A stretch of 64,000 bases of DNA. Source: Hyphomicrobiaceae bacterium (GTDB lineage: Bacteria > Pseudomonadota > Alphaproteobacteria > Rhizobiales > Devosiaceae). The notes beneath the pieces were generated by a model that worked only from the letters and a program-made list of their open reading frames with translations, made no database searches and had not been told where the DNA came from. The translations under genes and the position numbers were made by a program. The stretch spans positions 1,116,001 to 1,180,000 of the forward strand of contig JACKJF010000003.1 of the NCBI GenBank assembly GCA_020638095.1, written 5' to 3'. This document shows, piece after piece, positions 38,659-47,014 of this stretch (its first letter is position 1; every line of letters begins with the position of its first letter).

Positions 38659-39915
38659 CTAGTGCCCCGTCGCGGCGTCGCCACCGGTCTGCGTATGTAG
38701 ACCGGGGTTCGCGAGGATGTATTCGCCAGGGGTGAGGCCCGAGAGAACGGCAATCTGGTCGCCGGTGATGTCGCCGAGGCGCAGAACCCGCATCTGGGTG
38801 CTGCCGTCGCTCGTGGCGACGAAAGCGACCGGCAATCCGGCGCGATAGTCAATCGCCGTCACGGGAATGGCTGCTGCCGTTTCCGACTGGCTGCTTTCCT
38901 GCGCCAGCCATGCAACCACATACATGCCTGGTGCCGCCGCCGCGCCTGTGGGCAGGCTGAGCTTGACCGTCACGGTGCGATTTTGCGGGTCCGCCGCCGG
39001 ATAGATTTGCGACACCGCCGCCCAGACATTTTCATGGTCCAGGCTGACCGGAATCTGATCGCCGAGCTTCAGGTGGGCGATGAGGTTGGTCGGCACTTCG
39101 ATGCGCACATCCAGCCGGTCGGTGTCGGCGAGGTCGGCGAGTGGCTGGCCGGGCTGGACGATATCGCCAAGTTCGACATAGCGCTTGAGAATTGTCGCGG
39201 AATAGGGCGCGATCGAGCGCCGGTTCCGGAGGCGCTGGTCAAGCGCGTCGATGCGTGCCTGGGCCGCCGCAAGATTTGCCTGCGCCGCCTCATAGGCCGC
39301 ACGCGCATCGTACATCGGTCCCGGCATGCGTTGCCCGGACGAAAGCATGGGCGTGTTCTGGCCACCGAACATTCCGGGGAAGAACGAATTGGCCATCGAC
39401 TGGGCAATGTTGAAGAAGGGCGTCATCGACCGGTCGTAGGCCGAATAGGCGGGTCCGCCGATGGGCGACTGCTGCTGTCCGTAAAGGGCGAAGTAGAGCT
39501 GCAATTGCCGGTTCTGGACATTGGCCATCTCGCCGGTCAGTGCCGCCCAGGCCTGACGGTAGTCGACGCCGATCATGTCTTCATCGAGGCTGATGACGAT
39601 CTGCCCGGCCGTCACACGGTCACCGGCATCGCCGCCGATAAAGGTAATGCGGCCGGAATCCTGAGCGGTCAGTTGCAGATGGTCGTGTGACTCGACGTAG
39701 CCGCCCAGCTTCACGCGGGCGGCCGCAGGCATTTCGGTAACCGCGACATAGCCCGCCCCGCCGACCGGCAGGCCAACGGGACTTGCTGGATTGGAAACCA
39801 GGTGCACCGCCGGGTTCGGGGCGTCACCGCCATGTCCGCCCAAAAGCCAGACCACGAAGCCGCCGATTACGCCGGCAAGCAGCAGAGGCAGGGTTCTCAA
39901 CAGCAATGACGCCAT
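38659..39915 (-). CDS. Periplasmic adaptor (membrane fusion protein) of the RND pump
   Basis: A 418-residue protein with one N-terminal membrane helix (TLPLLLAGVIGGFVVWLLGG). It has a lipoyl-like half (GRITFIGGDAGDRVTAGQIVISLDED), a helical hairpin interrupted by a Gly/Pro-rich stretch (residues ~145-205), the second lipoyl half (YVELGDIVQPGQPLADLADTDRLDVRIEVP) and a beta-barrel domain. It would bridge the permease to an outer-membrane channel. No outer-membrane factor is encoded in the cluster. It is between the SCP2-like gene and the permease, all on the reverse strand. Confidence 0.88.
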   Translation of the reverse strand: MASLLLRTLPLLLAGVIGGFVVWLLGGHGGDAPNPAVHLVSNPASPVGLPVGGAGYVAVTEMPAAARVKLGGYVESHDHLQLTAQDSGRITFIGGDAGDRVTAGQIVISLDEDMIGVDYRQAWAALTGEMANVQNRQLQLYFALYGQQQSPIGGPAYSAYDRSMTPFFNIAQSMANSFFPGMFGGQNTPMLSSGQRMPGPMYDARAAYEAAQANLAAAQARIDALDQRLRNRRSIAPYSATILKRYVELGDIVQPGQPLADLADTDRLDVRIEVPTNLIAHLKLGDQIPVSLDHENVWAAVSQIYPAADPQNRTVTVKLSLPTGAAAAPGMYVVAWLAQESSQSETAAAIPVTAIDYRAGLPVAFVATSDGSTQMRVLRLGDITGDQIAVLSGLTPGEYILANPGLHTQTGGDAATGH

Positions 39916-39939
39916 GGTTTCCTCCCGGGGGCGATCCGC

Positions 39940-40344
39940 TTAGCTGCGCGGTACGCTGCCCATCACCGAAAAGCTTTTGATGAACGGACCGGCCATTGCC
40001 GGGTTCTTGATCATGGCCCCGTAGTCGCCAACCTGGAACTTCAGCTTGCCTCCCGTATAGGCGAGCCCGAGCGCCACCATGCCGATGCCCTTCTGGCACC
40101 ATTTCTCCCAGTCGTCCGCGCTGGCGCGCAGATCCCAGCTGAGCTTCGCGCCCTCGTACACACCCGCCGCGGTGACGTAGCCGTTTTCGACATTGATGTA
40201 GCCGCGAGGCTGGGCCTCGCCCTGAAAGCCGTAGCCGATAACCGAATTGAAACCGATCTTGGCGAGGGCGTCGCCAAGGTCAGGATCGTCGTTCCAGGCA
40301 TTGCCGAAATCGACCATCCAATCGTCAGAAAATAGAGCCGCCAT
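39940..40344 (-). CDS. SCP2-type sterol/lipid-transfer domain-like protein
   Basis: A 134-residue soluble protein without a signal peptide. SDDWMVDFGNAWNDDPDLGDALAKIGFNSVIGYGF, KLSWDLRASADDWEKWCQKG, and GKLKFQVGDYGAMIKNPAMAGPFIKSFSVMGSVP follow the layout of SCP2-like lipid-binding folds. The second ATG (40344) was chosen because the AGGAGG site is too close to the first. It is first in the reverse-strand cluster with the RND adaptor and permease, which suggests that a hydrophobic substrate is handled. This is an inference from fold and context. Confidence 0.6.
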   Translation of the reverse strand: MAALFSDDWMVDFGNAWNDDPDLGDALAKIGFNSVIGYGFQGEAQPRGYINVENGYVTAAGVYEGAKLSWDLRASADDWEKWCQKGIGMVALGLAYTGGKLKFQVGDYGAMIKNPAMAGPFIKSFSVMGSVPRS

Positions 40345-41050
40345 CATTACCTCCTCTTCCCGGTTGAGCGGGCAGGGACGCAACCGCGCGCCCTCTGCCC
40401 TTGGCGCTAGTGCAACTTTCCGGCGTGAGCCGGTTGAACGCAGACAACAACAACCCGTTGGCGAAAATCGGTTTTTTCGACCGCCGTAAAACCCGTTTGG
40501 GACTGATGGTGGTTGCGGACTGACCGCGCAGTCTCGTTGTTCCCAAGCCGCGCCCGTTCGCGCCGCGTTGCGGACCGAATGGTTGCTTCGAACGGCGTTG
40601 ATCGCCTATGACCGGCCAAGTCGCCAACATGCCCGAATGGGGATCATGCTCACGTCCTTGGTCGCCGCCGCTGCAGCCAGGAATGCGAGAATTTGCGTTC
40701 GACCGGCACACTCGTGCCGCGTCCACCAACCATACCTCCCGTCTTTTTGGCCGGACTTTTGTCCTTGACCAAACTGCTTCGAAAATGAAGCAACTACTGT
40801 CTGACGCTCTTATTAGACGTTTCTTATACCTTTTATGGTATATTAGCTTCCGCCATTTGAGCTTTGTCAAGTCGGCCCAAAATCGCGCCAATTTGCCGCA
40901 ATCGGTTGGGGTGGAGAACCGCAGCATAAAATATTGAAATCAAAGAGATTTCCTGTCAATTAACCACGTTTTGGAGCGCCTCCGAAAGTGGTGATTTTTG
41001 GCGTTTGAAATGCCATTTTGGGCGTGTATGTTCGCAAACTGACCAAATGG
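40345..41050. other. 706-bp intergenic region upstream of the SCP2-RND cluster
   Basis: I see no convincing gene here; short open frames on the forward strand lack ribosome sites. The half nearest the ABC transporter (about 40780-40960) is AT-rich. It contains the inverted repeat TATACC-N6-GGTATA at 40825-40842, which could be an operator or promoter element for a leader transcribed toward the SCP2-RND genes. The region may also hold the transcription end of the ABC operon. Confidence 0.5.
40825..40842. promoter_or_regulatory. Inverted repeat TATACC-N6-GGTATA
   Basis: A perfect 6-bp inverted repeat with a 6-base spacer lies in an AT-rich part of the long intergenic region. Its symmetry fits a dimeric repressor site. 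It is 480 bases before the SCP2-like gene, so it would imply a long leader or control of an unseen transcript. Confidence 0.4.
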
Positions 41051-42007
41051 TCAGGACCGGCGCGACCGTGAAAGCGCGCTGACGGATACGGCGACAAGAA
41101 TGATGGATCCGACGAGAATCTGACGCACATAGGAGTCGACATTCATCTGCGTGAGCCCGTTGTCGAGCACCCCAAGAATGAGCACGCCGAGCACCGTCGC
41201 GAGAACGCGGGGCTCACCTTCTTCGCTCATCGTCATACCCAGGAATACCGCTGCGATCGCGTTGAGCATCAGCCCCGATCCCTGGGTCGGGTTTGCCGAG
41301 GCGACACGGCTCGCATAAAGCAGCCCCGCCAGGGCCGCTGACAGACCGGTCAGCGAAAACGCGATGAGCTTGAACCGGCGAACCGGCACACCGCTGAGAT
41401 GTGCGGCTTCAAGATTGCCGCCGATGGCGTAGAGGCGGCGGCCGAAGGTCGTCTGTTCGAGCAACACCCAGACGAGCGCGACAACGGCCACGGCGACCAT
41501 GCTGAGATTGGGAACAGTCACCGGACCGATCTCGAGCCCCTGGCGGGCGAAGTTGCCGAACGCCTCGGGAATGACGCGACCCGATATCGTCTTGCCGCCG
41601 GAAACGATGAACGCCGCACCCGAGAACATGGTCATGGTGGCAAGGGTTGCGACGAACGGCAGTATCCCGATCACACCTACCAGGACACCGTTGAAAAGCC
41701 CGCCGGCAAGTCCGGCAAGAAGTGCGACGCCGACTGCGGCCCAGATTGGATAGCCGAGCGAAAAGAGCATTGCCGCGACGATGCCTGCCAAACTCGCCAT
41801 CGAACCGACCGAAAGGTCGAAATCGTTCATCACCATCACCACCGTCATGCCCGCCGCAACGACGGTGAGCATGGAAAGTTGCTGGGTGATGTTGAGCCAG
41901 TTCCGCGCGGTCATGAACGTGTCGGGCAGCCGCCACCAGAGGAATGCAACGATGAGCGCAAATCCGATCAACGTGCCGAACCGGCGAAGAATGGGAAGCG
42001 CTCTCAT
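41051..42007 (-). CDS. Sugar ABC transporter permease (ribose/xylose type)
   Basis: A 318-residue permease with about 8-10 hydrophobic segments. It has the family motif VMVMNDFDLSVGSMASLAGIVAA and the cytoplasmic loop AIGGNLEAAHLSGVPVRRFKLIAF typical of RbsC-type (CUT2) permeases. It works with the ATPase upstream (ATGA overlap) and the binding protein. The sugar cannot be named from the permease alone. Confidence 0.92.
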   Translation of the reverse strand: MRALPILRRFGTLIGFALIVAFLWWRLPDTFMTARNWLNITQQLSMLTVVAAGMTVVMVMNDFDLSVGSMASLAGIVAAMLFSLGYPIWAAVGVALLAGLAGGLFNGVLVGVIGILPFVATLATMTMFSGAAFIVSGGKTISGRVIPEAFGNFARQGLEIGPVTVPNLSMVAVAVVALVWVLLEQTTFGRRLYAIGGNLEAAHLSGVPVRRFKLIAFSLTGLSAALAGLLYASRVASANPTQGSGLMLNAIAAVFLGMTMSEEGEPRVLATVLGVLILGVLDNGLTQMNVDSYVRQILVGSIILVAVSVSALSRSRRS

Positions 42008-43443
42008 GCCGCCTCGGCGTTCGGCCCGCGGCCATAGCAGAGATTGAGAAGCGCATCCTCGGTCAGCCGGGCATCAACGATTGTATCGACCCGTCCCGAA
42101 CGCATGACCGCGATGCGGTCGCATAGCCCGATCAGTTCCGGAAGATCGGATGACGCCAGAATGACCGCCATACCTTTTGTCGTCATTTCGCGGATGATCG
42201 AATAGATGTCGAACTTTGCGCCGACATCGACGCCCCGCGTCGGCTCGTCGAGCAGCAGCAGGGAAGGGTCACCGCTCAGCGCCTTGGCAAAGACAACCTT
42301 CTGCTGATTACCGCCACTGAGCTGGCGCGCGCTTTGCTTCACGCTCGCCGCGCGAAGCCTGACGTCTTCGCCCCTGTCCGCCGCAAACAGGCGTTCCCGC
42401 CGCGGCATCAACATGGCTCCGCCCAAACTCAGCGTGCCAAGGTGAGGCAGGGTGATGTTCTCGAATATCGGGCGGCCGAGGGCCAGCCCTTCGCCGCGCC
42501 GCTCTTTCGGAACGTAGGCGGCGCCGGTGCGCCATGCGCGTGCGGGCGATCCGAAAATGGTGCGCAAGAGTTCGGTCTGTCCCGACCCCGAAAGACCAGC
42601 CAGGCCCACGATCTCGCCACGGCGTACGGTGAGGCCATGCCCGTCATAGGCGATCTTGCCGGAAGGCTCGGCCAGTCGCGGCGGATAGGCTTCGCTGACC
42701 GTTCGGCCAGTCATCAGCGCCACAAGGTCGTCATGGGTGATTTGGGACAGCAACCCGCTGTCGACCGATTGCCCGTCACGCAACACGGTGGCCCGGTCGC
42801 ACATGGTCATGACCTCGTCGATCCGGTGCGAGACATAAAGCACGGAACTTCCCGATGCGCGGATCTGATTGAGGACCGCGAAAAGCTTTCCGGTTTCTTC
42901 GCGCGTCAGCGCTGCCGTCGGCTCATCCATCACATATAGCCGCGCCGGTGCCCCATCGCTGCTGAGAAGTGCAGCTGAAATCTTGACCAGCATTCGGTCG
43001 CCGGTCGAGAGCCGCGCCATTCTCGTGCGCGGGTCGATGTGAGAGACGCCGAGCCGCTCGAGCGCCTCTTTGGCGATGCGGTTGAGCGTCTGCCAGTCGA
43101 CTAAGATGCCGCCACGTCGCGGATAGCCCTGCGCCATGACGATGTTCTCGGCGACCGACAGCGCCGGAACCACATTGAGTTCCTGGTGAATGAACCTCAG
43201 GCCGAGCCGATGTGCCGAGGCCGCGTCTTCGATCTGCACGGCTTTTCCATCCACGCGGATCGTCGCGCTGTCCGGCGCAACAACGCCCGCGAGGATTTTG
43301 ATAAGGGTCGACTTGCCCGCGCCGTTCTCGCCCATCAACGCATGCACCTCTCCCGCCCCGATGCTGAGATTGACCTGCCTCAGGGCAGGCGTTCCCGCAT
43401 AGGATTTGGAGACGTTTTCGAGTTCGAGCAGGGGCACGGCCAT
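42004..43443 (-). CDS. Sugar ABC transporter ATPase, duplicated (RbsA type)
   Basis: A 479-residue protein with two nucleotide-binding domains. The first has Walker A GENGAGKSTLIKIL and signature RLSTGDRMLVKI; it lacks the canonical LSGGQ, as is common in this half of CUT2 ATPases. The second has a Gly-rich Walker A region (GLSGSGQTELLRTI), signature QLSGGNQQKVVFAKAL and Walker B LLLLDEPTRGVDVG. It powers uptake by the permease, which overlaps its 3' end. A hairpin separates it from the upstream binding-protein gene. Confidence 0.93.
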   Translation of the reverse strand: MAVPLLELENVSKSYAGTPALRQVNLSIGAGEVHALMGENGAGKSTLIKILAGVVAPDSATIRVDGKAVQIEDAASAHRLGLRFIHQELNVVPALSVAENIVMAQGYPRRGGILVDWQTLNRIAKEALERLGVSHIDPRTRMARLSTGDRMLVKISAALLSSDGAPARLYVMDEPTAALTREETGKLFAVLNQIRASGSSVLYVSHRIDEVMTMCDRATVLRDGQSVDSGLLSQITHDDLVALMTGRTVSEAYPPRLAEPSGKIAYDGHGLTVRRGEIVGLAGLSGSGQTELLRTIFGSPARAWRTGAAYVPKERRGEGLALGRPIFENITLPHLGTLSLGGAMLMPRRERLFAADRGEDVRLRAASVKQSARQLSGGNQQKVVFAKALSGDPSLLLLDEPTRGVDVGAKFDIYSIIREMTTKGMAVILASSDLPELIGLCDRIAVMRSGRVDTIVDARLTEDALLNLCYGRGPNAEAA

Positions 43444-43454
43444 TCGCGAAAACG

Positions 43455-43480
43455 AAAAGGCGGGCGCAAAGCACCCGCCT
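43455..43480 (-). terminator. Attenuating terminator between binding-protein and ATPase genes
   Basis: AGGCGGG/CCCGCCT form a 7-bp stem (43458-43464 and 43474-43480) extended by an inner GC/GC pair. Read on the reverse strand it is followed by TTTTCGTTTTC. A partial terminator here would let the binding protein be made in excess over the ATPase and permease, as is common in ABC operons. Confidence 0.7.
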
Positions 43481-43495
43481 GATCGATTGGTCAGT

Positions 43496-44425
43496 TTATT
43501 CGGTCGCGTTGGCGACGGTGATCAGTTTTGTCGGAACGTATGTCACGCGCTGCTTGATCGTGTCGCCACCAAGAACACGCGCCACCGCCTCGGCGGTTGC
43601 CGCGCCGATTCCGTGGAAATCCTGCGCCACGGAGGCTTCGAAATTGCCACCCTTGGCAATCTCGTCCCGAGCCTGCGGGTTGGCGTCGATACCGGTGATG
43701 ACGATGCCTTCATCAGAACGTCCGGCATCCTCGATCGCCTGCAGGGCGCCAAGTGCCGGCTGGTCCCAGGCCGCCCACACCGCGGCAATCGAACCCGGCT
43801 CGGGATTGGCGGCAAGAATTGCCTCCATCTTGGCGCGGCTGTCGGCGATGCCGCCATCCGATACGTCCGGAGTGACCTGATCAAGAATGGTGATGTCGGG
43901 ATAGTTGCCAAACACGGCCCGGGCGATCACGCCGCGCACCTGCACCGGCGGAAACGCATCGAAAATGAACATGACGACGTTACCCTTGCCCTCGATGCGG
44001 TCCGCCACATAGCTCGAGGTCTCGGCCGCCATCTGATAGCCGTTGGAGGTGACGTTGGTCACGAGCAGCGGATTGGCACCTGCATCCATTCCGAACACTG
44101 GAATGCCCGCGTCAGCCGCAACCTGCAATCCCGCCTCGACCTGCGCCGGGTCGACATTGATGACGATCGCGTCGACATTCTGGGTCACCATGTCCTCGAT
44201 CCGGGAGATGACCGCGGCCACATCGCCCTGGGTGTCAATCACGTTGACGTCCCAGCCCTTTTCGGCGGCCACGCCCTGAAAGGCCTCGACATAGAACTGC
44301 GTGCCGGGCTGGGCCAGATACGGGGTGATGACCGCAACCTTGGCGGCCAGGGCCGCACTGGCTGTCAGTCCTGCCGTTGCGGCAACCGCCACGACGGCGG
44401 AGGTACGAAGAATTCGCTTCAGCAT
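43496..44425 (-). CDS. Periplasmic sugar-binding protein of the ABC importer
   Basis: A 309-residue protein with a signal peptide (SAVVAVAATAGLTASAALAA). The mature part is a type I periplasmic-binding fold: KVAVITPYLAQPGTQFYVEAF, DAIVINVDPAQVEAGLQVAADAGIPVFGMDAGA, and WAAWDQPALGALQAIEDAGR. It delivers a sugar to the CUT2 transporter. It is first in the reverse-strand operon and divergent from the FGGY kinase gene (104-base gap), implying joint control. Confidence 0.92.
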   Translation of the reverse strand: MLKRILRTSAVVAVAATAGLTASAALAAKVAVITPYLAQPGTQFYVEAFQGVAAEKGWDVNVIDTQGDVAAVISRIEDMVTQNVDAIVINVDPAQVEAGLQVAADAGIPVFGMDAGANPLLVTNVTSNGYQMAAETSSYVADRIEGKGNVVMFIFDAFPPVQVRGVIARAVFGNYPDITILDQVTPDVSDGGIADSRAKMEAILAANPEPGSIAAVWAAWDQPALGALQAIEDAGRSDEGIVITGIDANPQARDEIAKGGNFEASVAQDFHGIGAATAEAVARVLGGDTIKQRVTYVPTKLITVANATE

Positions 44426-44529
44426 TTTTTTGAGTTTCTCCCATGTTTGCGAAGTTGTTTTTCTTGCGCTTCAAGCCACTATAGCGAACAGAGTTTCACC
44501 GGGCTACGGACATTTGGAGGGCCGCGACC

Positions 44530-45981
44530 ATGACGACCCTGATCGGAATCGATATCGGTACGACGGCGGTCAAGGCCGTGCTGATCGATGGCGAAGGCAA
44601 CCGCCTTGCCGCGTTTTCGCGTCCGCACGCAATGATGCGTCCGGAGCCGCAGGCTGCCGAACAGAGCCCTGCCGACTGGATGCAATCTGTCTACGACGCG
44701 CTCACTGACTTCTCTTCGAAACACGACCTTGGCGCGCTCGCAGGCATCGGCGTCTGTTCCCAGGTCAACACCCACGTCTTTGTCGACAATGCAGGCGTCC
44801 CACTTCGTCCCGCCATCATCTGGCAGGATGGCCGACCCGCACCGGACGCGCGCGCGATCGATGAAAAGGTAACAGTCGAACAAAAAACGGAGTGGTTTGG
44901 CGGGCCTGTTCCAATCGACGCCAGCCACGCGCTTGCCCGCATTGCTTTCGTGGCGCGCACCGAACCGGACCTGTTCGCAAAGACCCGCCACGTGCTTCTG
45001 CCCAAGGATTATTGTGTCCTTGAACTGACCGGCGAAGTGGCCAGCGACGCAATTTCAGCGGTAGGACTGACCGATCAGTCAGGTTACGTGGCGCCGCTGC
45101 TTAACCTGGTGCCGCGCGCCGCCGATCTGCTGCCGCCGCTTTTCAAGTTCACTCACATTGCCGGGCGCGTGCGCGCCGGCTTGCCCTGCGCCGGGGCGCC
45201 GGTTGTGGTTGGCGCCATGGATGCGTGGGGCGGCATGTTCGGGGTCGGCGTCGTCGAGAACGGCGATGCAATGCTCCAGAGCGGAACCAGCGAAATCCCC
45301 GGCATCGTCTCCCAAACCGTCAATCCCACGCCTGGCGTGATTCTGTTCCCTGATTATGACGGCATTCGTATGCATGCGGCGCCCACCCAGTCGGGCGGTG
45401 CGTCGGTCGCCTGGTTCGCCAACCTGATTGGCCGGACGCCGCAAGAGGTCTCGGCCCTCGCGGCCGCATCGTCGCCGTCGACTGCTATTCCTTTTTTCCT
45501 GCCGCATCTGCAGGGCGAACGTGCACCGATCTGGGACGCAGCGTCGCGGGGCGCCTTCGCGCGGATCGACGGGCGGGCAGGGGCGCCGGAAATGGCGCGA
45601 GCGGTGCTCGAAGGCGTGGCCCTTTCGGATCGTTGGGCTTTTGAGGCACTGCAGGCCTCGGCGGGACTGGCGCTCGAAGTTGCCAATCTCGGCGGCGGCG
45701 GTTCCCAGTCCGACATCTGGTCCGGGATCAAGGCCGATGCACTCGGCTTCGCGCTTCGTCGCGTTTCGGTCCGTGACTCCGCCGCGCTTGGTGCTGCCAT
45801 TCTCGCCGGTGTCGGTAGCGGCGCCATGCCGTCGCTGACAGAGGCGGTCAATCGGCTGATCCAGTTCGACCGGGTCTTCGAACCCGACACCAGGCACAAG
45901 GCCTATTATGACGACCGGTTCGGCATGTACCGGGAGCTTTATGCGGCCCTGACGCCGTTCAACGCCCGCTTTTCTCAGTGA
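44530..45981 (+). CDS. FGGY-family carbohydrate kinase, xylulokinase-like
   Basis: A 483-residue kinase. It has the N-terminal phosphate loop IGIDIGTTAVKAVLID, IIWQDGRP, the catalytic Asp231 in VGAMDAWGGMFG, and the C-terminal FGGY block NLGGGGSQSDIWSGIKADALG. The family phosphorylates sugars or polyols; the spacing and WQDGRP motif are closest to xylulokinases. It is divergent from the ABC importer, so it probably phosphorylates the imported sugar. A pentulose would feed into the transketolase reactions shared with the Calvin cycle, but the substrate is inferred. Confidence 0.85.
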   Translation: MTTLIGIDIGTTAVKAVLIDGEGNRLAAFSRPHAMMRPEPQAAEQSPADWMQSVYDALTDFSSKHDLGALAGIGVCSQVNTHVFVDNAGVPLRPAIIWQDGRPAPDARAIDEKVTVEQKTEWFGGPVPIDASHALARIAFVARTEPDLFAKTRHVLLPKDYCVLELTGEVASDAISAVGLTDQSGYVAPLLNLVPRAADLLPPLFKFTHIAGRVRAGLPCAGAPVVVGAMDAWGGMFGVGVVENGDAMLQSGTSEIPGIVSQTVNPTPGVILFPDYDGIRMHAAPTQSGGASVAWFANLIGRTPQEVSALAAASSPSTAIPFFLPHLQGERAPIWDAASRGAFARIDGRAGAPEMARAVLEGVALSDRWAFEALQASAGLALEVANLGGGGSQSDIWSGIKADALGFALRRVSVRDSAALGAAILAGVGSGAMPSLTEAVNRLIQFDRVFEPDTRHKAYYDDRFGMYRELYAALTPFNARFSQ

Positions 45982-46853
45982 TCGGCAAGCGCTTCTGCCA
46001 GTGCCCGCTGCGCCGGTGTCAGGGTTCGTTCTGAATGGCGGAGCAGCGCGAATTCGCGCTGCGGCAGGTCGACGGGAATGGCACGCAGCCGCCCCGCCTT
46101 CAGGGAAGCGCCGGCGACCTGCTCCGAAATGATCGTCGCCCCCGCGCCCGCCTCGACTGCTTCGCACACCGCCTCGTTGCTGGGCAGTTCCAGAACCACG
46201 CGCAGCGAGGCAAAGTCGATCTTCATCCGCAGGCAGAGTTCTTCAAGCAGCAATCGCGTGCCCGACCCTCGCTCGCGGATGACCCAGGAGAGGCTCTGAA
46301 GATCGATGCGGTCACCCACGCCCGGCGCAAGCTCGGCATGCGCGGCGAGCACCAGCATCGGCCGGTCCGTGTCGACGACGCGGCGGATCAGTTCCTGATG
46401 GGTCGTCGGACCCTCGACCAGCCCGATATCAACCCGTCCGGATACGACCGACGACTCGACGGCCTGTGTGTTGCCGATCGAAATGTCGAGCCGCACCTCT
46501 GGGAAAGCCTGGTGAAACGCCGCGAGCCGACGCGGCAGCCAATGGTTGGCAATCGTCTGGCTGGCGCCGATCGAAACCGCGCCGCTGATCTGATCGGCGG
46601 ACTGTTCCAGAACCGCGCGCGCAATCCGCACCCGTTCGATCACCGCCCGCGCCTCGGGCAGGAAACGCCGGCCCGCATCGGTCAATTCGATACCGCGCCC
46701 GACCCGGTCAAAAAGCCGAACGCCTGATTGCCGCTCGAGGGTGGCGATCGCGGCCGAAGTTGCCGACTGGGTCATGCCGAGTGCGGCGGCGGCGCGCGTC
46801 ACGTGCGCCCGTTCCGCGACTGCAATGAAGGTTCGCAACTGGTCGAGAGTCAT
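45975..46853 (-). CDS. LysR-family regulator (CysL/CbbR-like)
   Basis: A 292-residue regulator. It has the DNA-binding domain MTLDQLRTFIAVAERAHVTRAAAALGMTQSATSAAIATLE and an effector domain with VSIGASQTIANHWLPRRLAAF, SSVVSGRVDIGLVEGP and RERGSGTRLLLEELCL. The ATG at 46853 is the family start; the open frame extends upstream in non-family sequence. It overlaps the end of the kinase gene by 7 bases and is divergent from soeA, so it is the likely regulator of the soe operon. The ligand is unknown. Confidence 0.88.
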   Translation of the reverse strand: MTLDQLRTFIAVAERAHVTRAAAALGMTQSATSAAIATLERQSGVRLFDRVGRGIELTDAGRRFLPEARAVIERVRIARAVLEQSADQISGAVSIGASQTIANHWLPRRLAAFHQAFPEVRLDISIGNTQAVESSVVSGRVDIGLVEGPTTHQELIRRVVDTDRPMLVLAAHAELAPGVGDRIDLQSLSWVIRERGSGTRLLLEELCLRMKIDFASLRVVLELPSNEAVCEAVEAGAGATIISEQVAGASLKAGRLRAIPVDLPQREFALLRHSERTLTPAQRALAEALADH

Positions 46854-46864
46854 TCGGGCAATCC

Positions 46865-46879
46865 ATCGATAAAATCGAT
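46865..46879. promoter_or_regulatory. Candidate LysR box between the LysR gene and soeA
   Basis: ATCGAT-AAA-ATCGAT is a double palindrome containing the LysR pattern T-N11-A. It lies 12 bases upstream of the LysR start and about 136 bases before soeA, within the 161-bp divergent intergenic region. Binding here would fit autoregulation plus activation of the soe operon. Confidence 0.55.
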
Positions 46880-47014
46880 TGATATGACCAGAATTACTTG
46901 TTTGTCTAATCAAACGCAACGGTAGATTCTGCCAGCCAACGGTGGGGGACCGGTTGCAGAACGGGTGCTTGCCGCCTTTGTGTTGCGCGCTTTCAACCGG
47001 AAGTTCAAAGCTCC

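Noticed and set aside
40608..40937. Open frame of 109 residues in the intergenic region
   Set aside because: It has no ribosome site, mixed composition and no recognisable domain; it spans the AT-rich putative control region.
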